Assembly: GCA_016278415.1 (NCBI GenBank)
Contig: JADQBV010000019.1
Span: 1-10,290, forward strand
DNA from: Halanaerobiales bacterium
GTDB lineage: Bacteria > Bacillota_F > Halanaerobiia > Halanaerobiales > DTU029
DNA: 10,290 nt
Direction: 5' to 3'
Below the pieces are notes generated by a model, which saw only the letters and a list, made by a program, of their open reading frames with translations, was not told the origin of the DNA and made no database searches. Shown here piece by piece: positions 1 to 7,961 of this stretch. The translations under genes were made by a program, and so were the position numbers. Each line of letters begins with the position of its first letter. Positions within the stretch are counted from its first letter, which is position 1.

Positions 1-138
1 GCAATCAGTCCGTGACTGGAGACTTTTTAAATTCCTTCAGTTAAATAGCAAAATATCTAGGCTTTATTCACAATGTTTATAGAGATAAGCTGAAGTAATC
101 AAGATAAAAAATGCAGAAAAACAAACAATAGAGGAGAG
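1..138 (+). promoter_or_regulatory. Leader region upstream of galT, possibly with the tail of an upstream gene
   Basis: This stretch lies before galT. A short hairpin, CAGTC-CGT-GACTG (6-18), is followed after a few bases by a run of five T (24-28), which could be the end of a terminator cut by the window edge. Frame 3 is open from the window edge to a TAA at 42-44 (ending ...TGDFLNSFS), so it may instead hold the last codons of an upstream gene; 13 codons are too few to tell. I could not find a convincing -35/-10 pair. TATAGA at 78-83 is only a weak -10 candidate. Either galT has its own weak or activator-dependent promoter here, or it is read from upstream. Confidence 0.3.
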
Positions 139-144
139 ATGAAA

Positions 145-1122
145 ATGTCAGAACTAAGATGGGACCCAATTAATAGGGAATGGGTCATTACAGCTACACA
201 TAGACAAAATCGTACATTCAAACCACCTAAGGATTATTGCCCACTTTGTCCGACTGAAGAGGGGGGATTTCCAACAGAAGTTCCAAAAGATTATGACCTT
301 GTAGTTTTTGAAAATAAATTCCCTTCTCTACGACCAGATGCACCGGAACCAGATGTAGCAGGTAGTGAATTATATCCAGTTGGAAAAGCAGAGGGAATCT
401 GTGAGGTTGTATTATTTACTTCAGAACATGGTGGAGTAATGTCAAAAGAACCACTTAGTCGTTTTATAAAACTAATTAAAGTCTGGAAAGATAGATATCA
501 AGATCTAGCTGCCAAAGATTTTATTGACTATGTTTACATTTTTGAGAACAAGGGTGAGGAAGTAGGGGTAACCCTTGAACATCCCCATGGACAGATTTAT
601 GCATATCCATTTATTCCGCCAAAGATAAAAAAAGAGTTGGAATCCAGTAAAGAACACTTTGAAAACGAAGGGGAGTGTCTCTTCTGTAGTGTTATTAAAG
701 AGGAGCGGGAAGATGGTAGTAGAGTGGTTATAAGTAATGATTCTTTTACTGCAATAGTTCCTTTTTTTGCTCGTTATACTTATGAAGTCCACATCTATGC
801 TAATAATCACTTACCTTCATTTAATGAGTTTGGAAAGAAAGAAGTAGAAGATTTGGCTACTATTTTAAGGACAGTTATTCAGAAATATGATAATTTATTT
901 GGTTTTGTTTTCCCATATATAATGTGTATACATCAAAAACCTACTGATGGAAGTGGAGATAATTACTCTCATTTTCATATAGAGTTTTACCCACCCTACC
1001 GAACTAAAGATAAATTAAAGTATTTGGCTGGTAGTGAGGCTGGTGCGGGCGCTTATATTAATGGTTCACTTGCTGAAGATAAGGCCAAAGAATTAAGGGA
1101 AACAGAACCTACTGTTGGTTAA
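145..1122 (+). CDS. galT: Galactose-1-phosphate uridylyltransferase (GalT)
   Basis: Cytoplasmic Leloir-pathway enzyme that transfers UMP from UDP-glucose to galactose-1-phosphate through a uridylylated histidine. It belongs to the HIT superfamily. Numbered from the ATG at 145, the protein has 325 residues with the family landmarks. There is a CPLC metal site (C32, C35), a His at 95 matching the third zinc ligand, and the active-site HPHGQ at 146-150, where H146 is the zinc-ligand position and H148 the nucleophile position of the E. coli enzyme. The second HIT-like half has HFHIEFYPP at 276-284. A second CxxC (CLFC, 178-181) lies in the middle, as I recall for Thermotoga/archaeal-like members. 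Start choice: the ATG at 139 lies only two bases after AGGAG (132-136), too close, while the in-frame ATG at 145 has an 8-base spacing. It is first in the gal block. The 183-base gap before galK is long for an operon. Confidence 0.95.
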   Translation: MSELRWDPINREWVITATHRQNRTFKPPKDYCPLCPTEEGGFPTEVPKDYDLVVFENKFPSLRPDAPEPDVAGSELYPVGKAEGICEVVLFTSEHGGVMSKEPLSRFIKLIKVWKDRYQDLAAKDFIDYVYIFENKGEEVGVTLEHPHGQIYAYPFIPPKIKKELESSKEHFENEGECLFCSVIKEEREDGSRVVISNDSFTAIVPFFARYTYEVHIYANNHLPSFNEFGKKEVEDLATILRTVIQKYDNLFGFVFPYIMCIHQKPTDGSGDNYSHFHIEFYPPYRTKDKLKYLAGSEAGAGAYINGSLAEDKAKELRETEPTVG

Positions 1123-1305
1123 AATCATGATTCTTAGAATGTGGGATATACCTGGAGAAACAGAAATGAGTGTGTAAAAATAGTTGTAGTAACAATGTAC
1201 TGTACTTTTAAAAATCTTAAAGCCTGAGATAAAAAAGCAGAATAAGGGTTAGTGAATCTTGATGAAGTGAATGGATTTAAAAAGAATAAAAAAGGAAGTG
1301 AGTAT
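1123..1305 (+). promoter_or_regulatory. galT-galK intergenic region with palindromes, no gene
   Basis: 183 bases without a supported gene. It holds two perfect odd palindromes, ATTCTTAGAAT (1130-1140) and GTACTGTAC (1197-1205), the latter followed directly by TTTTAAAA (1206-1213). No T-run hairpin terminator is present, so read-through from galT to galK is possible. No good -35/-10 pair was found. A GTG-started frame at 1252 continues into galK but has no well-spaced ribosome site. The palindromes could be operators or an internal promoter region; this is inference. Confidence 0.35.
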
Positions 1306-2487
1306 ATGCGGGATATTAAAGAATTGTGGCAATTGTTTAATAAACATTTTTCTGATACAGGTATGAAAAAAGGCGCCTTTGCAGCACCTGGACGAGTAAA
1401 TCTCATTGGCGAACATACAGATTATAATGATGGTTTTGTTTTCCCGATGGCTATAGATAAAGAAATTGTTATGCTAGCTCAATTGAGGGATGATAAGGAA
1501 ATACGTGCATATTCTTTGGATTATGATAGTGAAGTAGTTTTTTCATTAGTTGATTTAGAGTTTGATAAAGATAATATGTGGGAAAATTACCTAAAAGGTG
1601 TTATGGATGAGATTCAAAAATTGGACTACTATTTACCAGGTATGAATATACTATTTACTGGTAATATCCCTAGAGGGTCTGGTTTAAGTTCTTCAGCCGC
1701 TTTAGAAGTAGTAACAGCTTATGCCATTGCATCATTAAACCAATTAAATATTCAGCCTGTCGAAATGGCATTACTCTGTCAAAGGGCAGAAAACGATTTT
1801 GTTGGTGTTAATTGTGGTATTATGGATCAATATATTTCACGCTTAGGTAAAAAAGACAATGCCCTGATGATAGATTGTCGCAGCAATGAGTATCAATTAG
1901 TTCCATTAGCAAGTGAAGATTATCGAGTTGTAATCTGTAATTCAAATGTTGAGAGGGGTCTAGTTGATTCAGAGTATAATAAGCGGCGGGAAGAATGTGA
2001 AAAAGCCTCTGAGTTTTTCGCTAGTAAATTGAGTCACAGAGTTGAGGCTTTGAGGGATGTAACAGCTGAAGAATTAGAAGAGTATTCTGAGGAAATAGAA
2101 GAGGTGACTTTAAAACGTGCTCGACATGTAATTACTGAAAATAATAGGGTGCTTATCGCTGTTTCTGCACTCAGGAATAATGACCTCAAAACCTTTGGAA
2201 AACTTATGACTGAATCACATCTTAGCTTAAGGGATGATTATGAAGTGAGTTGCGAAGAATTAGATATCTTAGTTGAACTAGCACTTGCACAGCAAGGTGT
2301 CTTAGGTGCCAGGATGACTGGGGCAGGTTTTGGTGGTAGTACGGTAAATCTAGTTCATAAAAATTCTGTCGATAATTTTGTTAAGAAAGTGAAAGCAGAC
2401 TACAATAATAAAACAGGTAGAAAAACGGATATCTACATTAGTGTTCCTGCTGATGGTACTAGAGAATTGGAAGGAAAGAGTCAATGA
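1306..2487 (+). CDS. galK: Galactokinase (GalK)
   Basis: Phosphorylates alpha-D-galactose at C1 with ATP, the entry step of the Leloir pathway in the cytoplasm. It is a GHMP-family kinase of 393 residues, close to the usual 380-400. All three GHMP motifs are visible. The galactokinase signature GRVNLIGEHTDYNDG spans roughly 28-42, with E36-H37-T38-D39 contacting the sugar in known structures. The phosphate-binding loop GLSSSAA is at 126-132. The C-terminal GARMTGAGFGG is at 334-344. D174 in GIMDQ is at the catalytic-base position. Start choice: ATG 1306 has AAGGA at 1292-1296, 9 bases upstream. The frame stays open back to a GTG at 1252, but that would add 18 Lys/Asn-rich residues before the normal family N-terminus. 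galM follows 76 bases after the stop. The gene is intact. Confidence 0.95.
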   Translation: MRDIKELWQLFNKHFSDTGMKKGAFAAPGRVNLIGEHTDYNDGFVFPMAIDKEIVMLAQLRDDKEIRAYSLDYDSEVVFSLVDLEFDKDNMWENYLKGVMDEIQKLDYYLPGMNILFTGNIPRGSGLSSSAALEVVTAYAIASLNQLNIQPVEMALLCQRAENDFVGVNCGIMDQYISRLGKKDNALMIDCRSNEYQLVPLASEDYRVVICNSNVERGLVDSEYNKRREECEKASEFFASKLSHRVEALRDVTAEELEEYSEEIEEVTLKRARHVITENNRVLIAVSALRNNDLKTFGKLMTESHLSLRDDYEVSCEELDILVELALAQQGVLGARMTGAGFGGSTVNLVHKNSVDNFVKKVKADYNNKTGRKTDIYISVPADGTRELEGKSQ

Positions 2488-2563
2488 TGGAGTTAATTAC
2501 TCTCTGATCTTAGTGCTATTATTAATATATTATTTTTTAGAATTTTTGATAGGGGGATTGATT

Positions 2564-3664
2564 ATGAAAAGAAATACAAGTGAGCAAGTAGAAATCACCA
2601 TAAATAAATTTGCTAATACGCACGATGGACAGGAAGTATTGCAGTATACCTTAAAAAATGAGAATGGTTTAGCGCTTAGTGTACTTAATTTCGGGGGAAT
2701 AATAACTAACTTATATGTCCCAGACCGTAAGGGGAATTTTAACGATATTGTACTTGGCTATAATAGGCTTGAAGATTATATTAACAATTCGCCCTTCTTT
2801 GGGGCTTTGATAGGTAGGTACGGTAATAGGATAGCTAATGGTAAATTTGATTTAGATGGCAAAGAATACCAACTGGCATTAAATGATAAACCTGGGGATA
2901 TACCCTGTCATTTGCATGGAGGTAATAAAGGATTTGATAAGCTTATTTGGAATATCGAACCAATTATGAAGGGTGATACTGTAAGTTTAAAACTATCATA
3001 TAGAAGTAAAGATGGTGAAGAAGGCTATCCTGGAAATTTAGATACAACAGTGTATTATCACTTAAGAAATGATAATATTTTACGAATCGAATATTATGCA
3101 GAGACTGATAAGCCCACACCTGTTAATCTGACTCAACACAGTTATTTTAACCTTAAAGGTGAAGGTAATGGTGATGTTCTTGATCATAAGGTATATATAA
3201 ATGCAGATAAATTCACACCAGTAAATAAAGGCCTTATTCCTACAGGAGCTATTAAATCAGTTAAAGATACACCTTTTGACTTCAGTATATCTAAAATGAT
3301 TAAGAGTGATATTAATGCAGATAATTTACAATTGAATTATGGTGGTGGCTATGACCATAATTATGTTTTAAATGATCATAATAGAGATATAAACCATGCT
3401 GCTACAGTGATTGAACCGGAAAGTAAAAGAAAGTTAGAGGTCTGGACTACTGAACCGGGTATGCAGTTTTATAGTGGTAATAATTTGGATGAAAGTTATG
3501 TAGGTAAAAGCGGTAACCCCTATAAAAAATACGCTGGGCTTTGTCTGGAAACACAACATTACCCAGATTCGCCAAACCAAGATAACTTTCCATCAACTAT
3601 ATTAAGACCAGGAGAGAAATATCAATCAGCTACAGAGTTTAGAGTTAGTATTGAAGAAGACTAA
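2564..3664 (+). CDS. galM: Aldose 1-epimerase (galactose mutarotase, GalM)
   Basis: Interconverts beta- and alpha-D-galactose, supplying GalK with the alpha anomer after beta-galactosidase has released the beta form. The 366-residue protein shows the family in order: FGGIITNLYVPDR near the N-terminus, GRYGNRIANGKF, HLHGGNKGFDK with H116 and H118, TQHSYFNL with the catalytic-acid position H192, GYDHNYVL, and CLETQHYPDSPNQ with the catalytic-base position E329. No signal peptide is present, so it should be cytoplasmic. Start choice: ATG 2564 is preceded by AGGGGG (2551-2556). The frame is open upstream to 2441, overlapping galK, but that extension translates AT-rich spacer into a false hydrophobic stretch and has no family similarity. 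The gap to the next gene is 33 bases, so these two are very likely co-transcribed. Confidence 0.94.
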   Translation: MKRNTSEQVEITINKFANTHDGQEVLQYTLKNENGLALSVLNFGGIITNLYVPDRKGNFNDIVLGYNRLEDYINNSPFFGALIGRYGNRIANGKFDLDGKEYQLALNDKPGDIPCHLHGGNKGFDKLIWNIEPIMKGDTVSLKLSYRSKDGEEGYPGNLDTTVYYHLRNDNILRIEYYAETDKPTPVNLTQHSYFNLKGEGNGDVLDHKVYINADKFTPVNKGLIPTGAIKSVKDTPFDFSISKMIKSDINADNLQLNYGGGYDHNYVLNDHNRDINHAATVIEPESKRKLEVWTTEPGMQFYSGNNLDESYVGKSGNPYKKYAGLCLETQHYPDSPNQDNFPSTILRPGEKYQSATEFRVSIEED

Positions 3665-3697
3665 GAACACACTATATTGGAAAGAGGGTAATTAACT

Positions 3698-5749
3698 ATG
3701 GCTAAATATCAAGCAATTAGTAATAAGTTTCCTCATTTTATTCATGGCGGAGACTATAATCCAGATCAATGGTTAGATAGACCGGATATTTTAGAGGAAG
3801 ACATTAGGTTGATGAAAGAAGCAAATTGCAATACTATGAGTGTGGGGATTTTTGCTTGGGCATCATTAGAACCAGAAGAGGGCAAATATGATTTTGACTG
3901 GCTTGATCAGGTTTTCGAGAGACTGCATAATAATGATATTAAAGTGATACTAGCAACACCTAGTGGTGCTCGTCCAGATTGGATGGCTGATAAATATCCA
4001 GAGGTGTTGCGTGTTAATGCTGACCGAAAGCGGATTCTCTTTGGTGGTAGGCATAATCATTGTTATACTTCACCAGTATATAGGGAAAAGACACAAGAAA
4101 TGAATCGGAAGCTGGCTGAAAGGTATGGAGATCATCCGGCGTTAATACTTTGGCATATATCTAATGAGTATGGTGGTGAGTGCCACTGTGATAAATGCCA
4201 AGAGGCTTTTAGGGATTGGTTGCAAAAAAAATACGGAACATTAGAAAACATGAATAAGGCTTGGTGGTCTTCTTTCTGGAGTCATACATATACAGATTGG
4301 TCTCGGGTAGAATCCCCTGCTCCTAATGGAATGCAATCTATTCATGGCTTAAAATTGGACTGGAAGAGATTTGTAACAGCTCAGACTATTGACTTTTATA
4401 AAAATGAAATAAAACCTTTAAGAGAACTGACAAAGGATATTCCGATTACTACTAATTTTATGGGCTTGTATGATGGTTTAGATTATTGGAAGTTTGCTCC
4501 TGAAGTTGATATTATATCCTGGGATAATTATCCTACATGGCATGGAGAACAAGAAGACTGGAAACTTGCTTCTGATATTGCCTTTGTCCATGATATAAAT
4601 CGTTCTTTTAAAGGTGGAAAACCCTTTATGCTAATGGAAAGTACCCCTAGTAAGACTAACTGGCAGAAGGTTGGTAAATTGAAGCGCCCTAATATGCATA
4701 AAATTTCTTCTCTTCAGGCTGTAGCTCATGGCTCTGATACTGTACAATATTTTCAATGGAGAAAAGGACGAGGAGGATTTGAGAAATTTCACGGTGCAGT
4801 AGTTGATCATGCTGGTCATGAGAATACCCGTGTTTTTCAAGATGTTGCTGAGCTTGGTGATGTTCTACAGGGACTTGATTCTATTGTCGGCAGTTCAGTA
4901 AAACCTGAAGTAGCGGTTATTTTTGACTGGGAGAATCGCTGGGCTATTAATGATGCAGCTGGTCCTAGACAGGAGAAAAAAGACTATGAAGAAACCTGTC
5001 AACGACACTATCAACAGTTCTGGCAGCAGGGAATACCTGTAGATGTAATTGATATGGACCAGGACTTTTCAGAATATAAATTACTGCTTGCACCGATGTT
5101 GTATATGCTGCGAGATGGTGTAGCAGAAAGAATAGAGAACTTTGTTAAAAATGGTGGTACATTTATAACTAGCTATTGGTCAGGTATTGTAGATCAAACA
5201 GATTTATGTTTTCTAGGTGGTTTTCCTGGACCTCTTAAAGATGTAGTGGGTATCTGGGCTGAAGAGATAGATGCCTTATATGATAATGATAGTAATAGTA
5301 TCTTGATGGATGAAAGCAACCATCTAAATATGAAGGGTGAATACAAGGCTAGTATATTCTGTGATTTAATACATGCTAATACTGCTTCGGTATTGGCCAC
5401 ATATAAGAATGATTTTTATGCTGGTAGGCCGGCATTAACAGTGAATAACTTTGGCGAAGGAAAGGCTTATTATATTGCATCACGTAATGAAGATAGCTTT
5501 CTAAAAGACTTTTACTACTCTATCACAAAGGACCTAAATTTGAAAAAAGTATTGGATACTGAGTTGCCCTGTGGTGTTACTGCTCAGCTAAGGACAGATG
5601 GGGAAAGCGAATATATATTTGTTCAAAACTATACTGACATGATACAGGAAGTATCATTAGGCAATTCATATCAAAGTTTTATTTATGATAAAGGAGAAGT
5701 AACTCAACTCCAATTAGAACCATACGGAGTTCAAATAATTACTAGATAG
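3698..5749 (+). CDS. GH42 beta-galactosidase
   Basis: Hydrolyses terminal beta-D-galactosyl bonds of lactose or, more typically for GH42, plant-derived galacto-oligosaccharides. At 683 residues it has the usual family length and three-domain plan. The catalytic barrel is roughly 12-390, the trimerisation domain 400-608 and the small C-terminal beta domain 620-683. Catalytic positions are E157 (acid/base, in WHISNEYGG) and E314 (nucleophile, in FMLMESTPS). C122, C162, C164 and C167 form the structural zinc cluster known from the Thermus A4 enzyme. There is no signal peptide, so the substrate must be imported. AAAGAGGG (3681-3688) precedes the start by 9 bases. It is last in the gal block and followed by a strong terminator. 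Family relatives are named bgaB, ganA or lacA, so I give no symbol. The exact natural substrate cannot be read from sequence. Confidence 0.95.
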   Translation: MAKYQAISNKFPHFIHGGDYNPDQWLDRPDILEEDIRLMKEANCNTMSVGIFAWASLEPEEGKYDFDWLDQVFERLHNNDIKVILATPSGARPDWMADKYPEVLRVNADRKRILFGGRHNHCYTSPVYREKTQEMNRKLAERYGDHPALILWHISNEYGGECHCDKCQEAFRDWLQKKYGTLENMNKAWWSSFWSHTYTDWSRVESPAPNGMQSIHGLKLDWKRFVTAQTIDFYKNEIKPLRELTKDIPITTNFMGLYDGLDYWKFAPEVDIISWDNYPTWHGEQEDWKLASDIAFVHDINRSFKGGKPFMLMESTPSKTNWQKVGKLKRPNMHKISSLQAVAHGSDTVQYFQWRKGRGGFEKFHGAVVDHAGHENTRVFQDVAELGDVLQGLDSIVGSSVKPEVAVIFDWENRWAINDAAGPRQEKKDYEETCQRHYQQFWQQGIPVDVIDMDQDFSEYKLLLAPMLYMLRDGVAERIENFVKNGGTFITSYWSGIVDQTDLCFLGGFPGPLKDVVGIWAEEIDALYDNDSNSILMDESNHLNMKGEYKASIFCDLIHANTASVLATYKNDFYAGRPALTVNNFGEGKAYYIASRNEDSFLKDFYYSITKDLNLKKVLDTELPCGVTAQLRTDGESEYIFVQNYTDMIQEVSLGNSYQSFIYDKGEVTQLQLEPYGVQIITR

Positions 5750-5750
5750 C

Positions 5751-5803
5751 TAATACTGTGTTTAGTATTACTTACTATGGAGTTAGTAATTAGTGAATAA
5801 TAC
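5751..5803 (+). repeat. Tandem short hairpins in the 3' UTR of the gal block
   Basis: Directly after the beta-galactosidase stop come two perfect hairpins with six-base loops. The first is TAATACT-GTGTTT-AGTATTA (5751-5770) and the second is TTACTA-TGGAGT-TAGTAA (5772-5789). A further TAATAC at 5798-5803 can compete for the GTATTA arm, so two folds exclude each other. TAATAC occurs again at 5847-5852 and 5857-5862. No T-run follows, so these are not terminators by themselves. They may protect the mRNA end or may be AT-rich chance structure. Confidence 0.45.
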
Positions 5804-5857
5804 AGCAGTAATTCAATGTATCTATGTGATATAGTATATTATATTATAATACTTCGT

Positions 5858-5916
5858 AATACCCCTTGTGGATAGTAAGACCTTTACCAAGGTGCTTTAT
5901 CTAAAGGGGTATTTTT
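5858..5916 (+). terminator. Compound rho-independent terminator of the gal block
   Basis: A 10-base-pair outer stem (AATACCCCTT 5858-5867 with AAGGGGTATT 5904-5913) ends in a run of five T (5912-5916). The interior is also paired. GATA..AAG (5871-5879) pairs with CTTTATC (5895-5901) with a two-base bulge, and ACCTT-TACC-AAGGT (5880-5893) caps the structure. The whole forms one long, nearly continuous hairpin. It lies about 108 bases after the GH42 stop and separates the gal block from the two-component genes. Confidence 0.85.
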
Positions 5917-6110
5917 ATAATTATCCTATTTAAGTTGATTTAATTAATATAATCACTTATAATTTAATCATCGATTAATAATGCTAATGAAATCAATATG
6001 TAATTGTATAATGATTTTTTATAACTATTGTACAAATTTAAAATACTTGCCTAGTATCTGTATTTATATTGATCAATGACTGAAAATTTAGATATGTAAG
6101 GATGTTTGCT
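5917..6110 (+). promoter_or_regulatory. Promoter region of the two-component genes
   Basis: This very AT-rich stretch after the terminator must hold the promoter for the kinase gene. The best -10 candidate is TATAAT at 6007-6012, but I see no good -35 at the right distance. A weak alternative is TTGTAC (6028-6033) with TAGTAT (6052-6057) at 18 bases. AAGGA at 6098-6102 is the kinase ribosome site. No operator-like repeat stands out. Confidence 0.35.
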
Positions 6111-7925
6111 ATGTTAAATAAATTTAAACAGATCCATAGTAAATATAAATTGCGTTATAGAATGATTTTTGTAAATTTATTAATTACTATTATACCAATA
6201 ATTATTATTGCCTTTCTTTTTTACAATATATCTCTAGAAACAGTTGAAGAACATGTATCGAATTCTGTTGACTTATATTTTAACCAGGTTGGACATAGGC
6301 TAGAGGAGTATATAGATAGTGTTAATATAGTGGCTGATTCTGTTTTTTTTGATAAAAAATTGCAGGAATTAATTATTAATAAAGAGGTATCATACTGGGA
6401 TAAATACAATGAAATAGATGACTTTTTTCAGTCATACCTGAAATTCTATGAATCCCTTACAGATATATATTTAATGGATAATAATAAAGCTATCTACCAT
6501 TCTAGGTCTGTAGTTTTCAGGGATGAATTTAAAAATTTTATTACTAATATAAACACAGAAAATATAAAGGATGGCAAACTTTATATTGATGGTCCTATTA
6601 TAACAAAAAGTGGGGAGTCGTACTTTATTGCTTATCGCTTAATTAAGTCAATATTTTTTGAAAACTTCTTAGAAGAACTAGGGATAGGGGCAGTTATAAT
6701 TGACGGGAAAAAGATTGATAATATAATTGAGGAAAGCAATTTGCCTGAAGGCTCATATGTTTTTATTAATAATAAAACGGGTACAATTGTAACTACTAAA
6801 AGTAATGAAGTAAGTGATAGATATTTAGAATATCAAAATGAACAGGTGGAAGAAAAGAAGTATGTTAATATTAATAATGATAGATATATGGTTAAGACCG
6901 GTGAATTAGCTAAAGTTAATTGGACTATAAATGCTTTGGTTAATAGAGATACACTGATAGAACAGGGTCAAATTGTTCAATATACAATCATAATTATTGC
7001 AATTGTAGTATTTATTGTTGTTGTATTAATTACACTTATTTTTAATTATCGTTTAACATATCCGCTGAAGAAGATGGCAGACGCCTTTGATAAAGTAGCC
7101 GTAGGTGATTTTGATTATAAGCTTAAATTTGAATACAAAAATGAGATTACCCATATTGAAGATAATTTCAATAATATGATTCAAGAGTTAGAAAATTTAA
7201 CAAATAGGCTTTTGCAATCACAGCAAGAGACACACCAGATTGAGTTAGAAAAAAAACAATTTCAGTTAGATGGTTTGCAATCACAGATAAATGCTCATTT
7301 CTTGTACAATACTTTGAATACAATTAGGGTTATGGCACTAACTGATGCAAAAAAAGAAGTAGATGGTATGATTAGAAATCTTGTGGATTACATGCGCTAT
7401 ATAACAAAGATTAATGAATTTGTTACACTGGAGGATGAATTAAGACAATTAAATAAGTACACTAATATAGAAAAGTTTCGTTTTGGTAATAAATTTAAAG
7501 TAAAATATAAAATAGAGCCAGGGATAGAAAGACTGAAGATTTTAAAATTATCACTACAACCGATATTAGAGAACGCTATTTTCCACGGTCTAAGGAAGTC
7601 GCCAGGGAATGGAATTATTAAGATTTCCGCTTTTAAGAAAGATGAAAAAGTGATAATTCGTATATTGGATAATGGAAATGGTATGAGGGAAGAGGATTTG
7701 AAGAATATAAAGATAGCTATTGCTTCGGCAGAAGTTCTAAATAGTAGTAATGGAGATGGTATAGGTATTGGCTTAATAAATATTCATAAAAGAATACAAT
7801 TATATTATGGTGAGGAATATGGTCTCAGTGTAAAAAGTTGGTTAAATATAGGAACAGTTGTTACTATCTCTTATCCGTTTATCCGAGAGCTAACTGCCGC
7901 TAAGACTCCCAGAGATGTTCTATAG
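6111..7925 (+). CDS. YesM-type membrane sensor histidine kinase
   Basis: Senses an extracellular signal and phosphorylates the response regulator encoded next. The 604 residues show TM1 at about 18-38, an extracytoplasmic sensor of about 245 residues (39-285, probably Cache-like by family, not provable here), TM2 at about 291-313, then HAMP to about 366 and a coiled coil. The His_kinase domain carries the phospho-His H396 in QINAHFLYNTLN. The family norm is QINPHFLYN, so Pro is replaced by Ala. The ATPase domain has N488 in LQPILENAIFHG, DNGNGM (520-525) and GIGIGL (550-555). Start choice: AAGGA (6098-6102) overlaps the ATG at 6102 and fits the ATG at 6111 with an 8-base spacing. The domain ends at SYPF (587-590). 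The 14-residue tail after it is encoded largely by one arm of an inverted repeat. Relatives control sugar ABC transporters, and the binding-protein gene downstream fits this. The ligand is unknown. Confidence 0.93.
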   Translation: MLNKFKQIHSKYKLRYRMIFVNLLITIIPIIIIAFLFYNISLETVEEHVSNSVDLYFNQVGHRLEEYIDSVNIVADSVFFDKKLQELIINKEVSYWDKYNEIDDFFQSYLKFYESLTDIYLMDNNKAIYHSRSVVFRDEFKNFITNINTENIKDGKLYIDGPIITKSGESYFIAYRLIKSIFFENFLEELGIGAVIIDGKKIDNIIEESNLPEGSYVFINNKTGTIVTTKSNEVSDRYLEYQNEQVEEKKYVNINNDRYMVKTGELAKVNWTINALVNRDTLIEQGQIVQYTIIIIAIVVFIVVVLITLIFNYRLTYPLKKMADAFDKVAVGDFDYKLKFEYKNEITHIEDNFNNMIQELENLTNRLLQSQQETHQIELEKKQFQLDGLQSQINAHFLYNTLNTIRVMALTDAKKEVDGMIRNLVDYMRYITKINEFVTLEDELRQLNKYTNIEKFRFGNKFKVKYKIEPGIERLKILKLSLQPILENAIFHGLRKSPGNGIIKISAFKKDEKVIIRILDNGNGMREEDLKNIKIAIASAEVLNSSNGDGIGIGLINIHKRIQLYYGEEYGLSVKSWLNIGTVVTISYPFIRELTAAKTPRDVL

Positions 7926-7961
7926 GGCTTCTTTAAATGGGAGCTAAGCGGCACTAAGCTC
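7887..7961 (+). repeat. Long imperfect inverted repeat spanning the kinase gene end
   Basis: The left arm 7887-7911 lies inside the kinase gene and the right arm 7938-7961 after its stop. The arms match over about 24 positions with three mismatches and one bulged base. The cores are TGCCGCT on the left and AGCGGCA on the right, closed by CTCCCA/TGGGAG. The loop (7912-7937) contains the stop codon. The arms are clearly richer in G and C than the surroundings. The right arm can instead fold on itself (GGAGCT 7940-7945 with AGCTCC 7957-7962), which excludes the long stem. TTTT at 7971-7974 is too short and distant for a confident terminator. It may be an inserted palindromic element, an attenuator or an mRNA processing site. 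Confidence 0.7.

Noticed and set aside
505..810. Minus-strand open frame of 101 codons inside galT
   Set aside because: It lies wholly within a clear galT gene, has no family similarity I can see and no ribosome site; the same holds for the antisense frames inside the GH42, kinase and regulator genes.
1141..1227. GTG-started 28-codon frame in the galT-galK gap
   Set aside because: No Shine-Dalgarno sequence precedes it and the product resembles nothing known; open frames of this length are common by chance.
1252..1305. N-terminal extension of galK from a GTG
   Set aside because: A well-spaced ribosome site precedes ATG 1306, and the added Lys/Asn-rich residues are not part of the galactokinase family.
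1134..1406. Minus-strand open frame of 90 codons across the galT-galK gap
   Set aside because: It overlaps the start of galK, has no recognisable domain and no proper ribosome site.
2441..2563. N-terminal extension of galM with an apparent membrane segment
   Set aside because: It would overlap galK by 47 bases and turns AT-rich spacer into hydrophobic codons; ATG 2564 has its own ribosome site and matches the family start.
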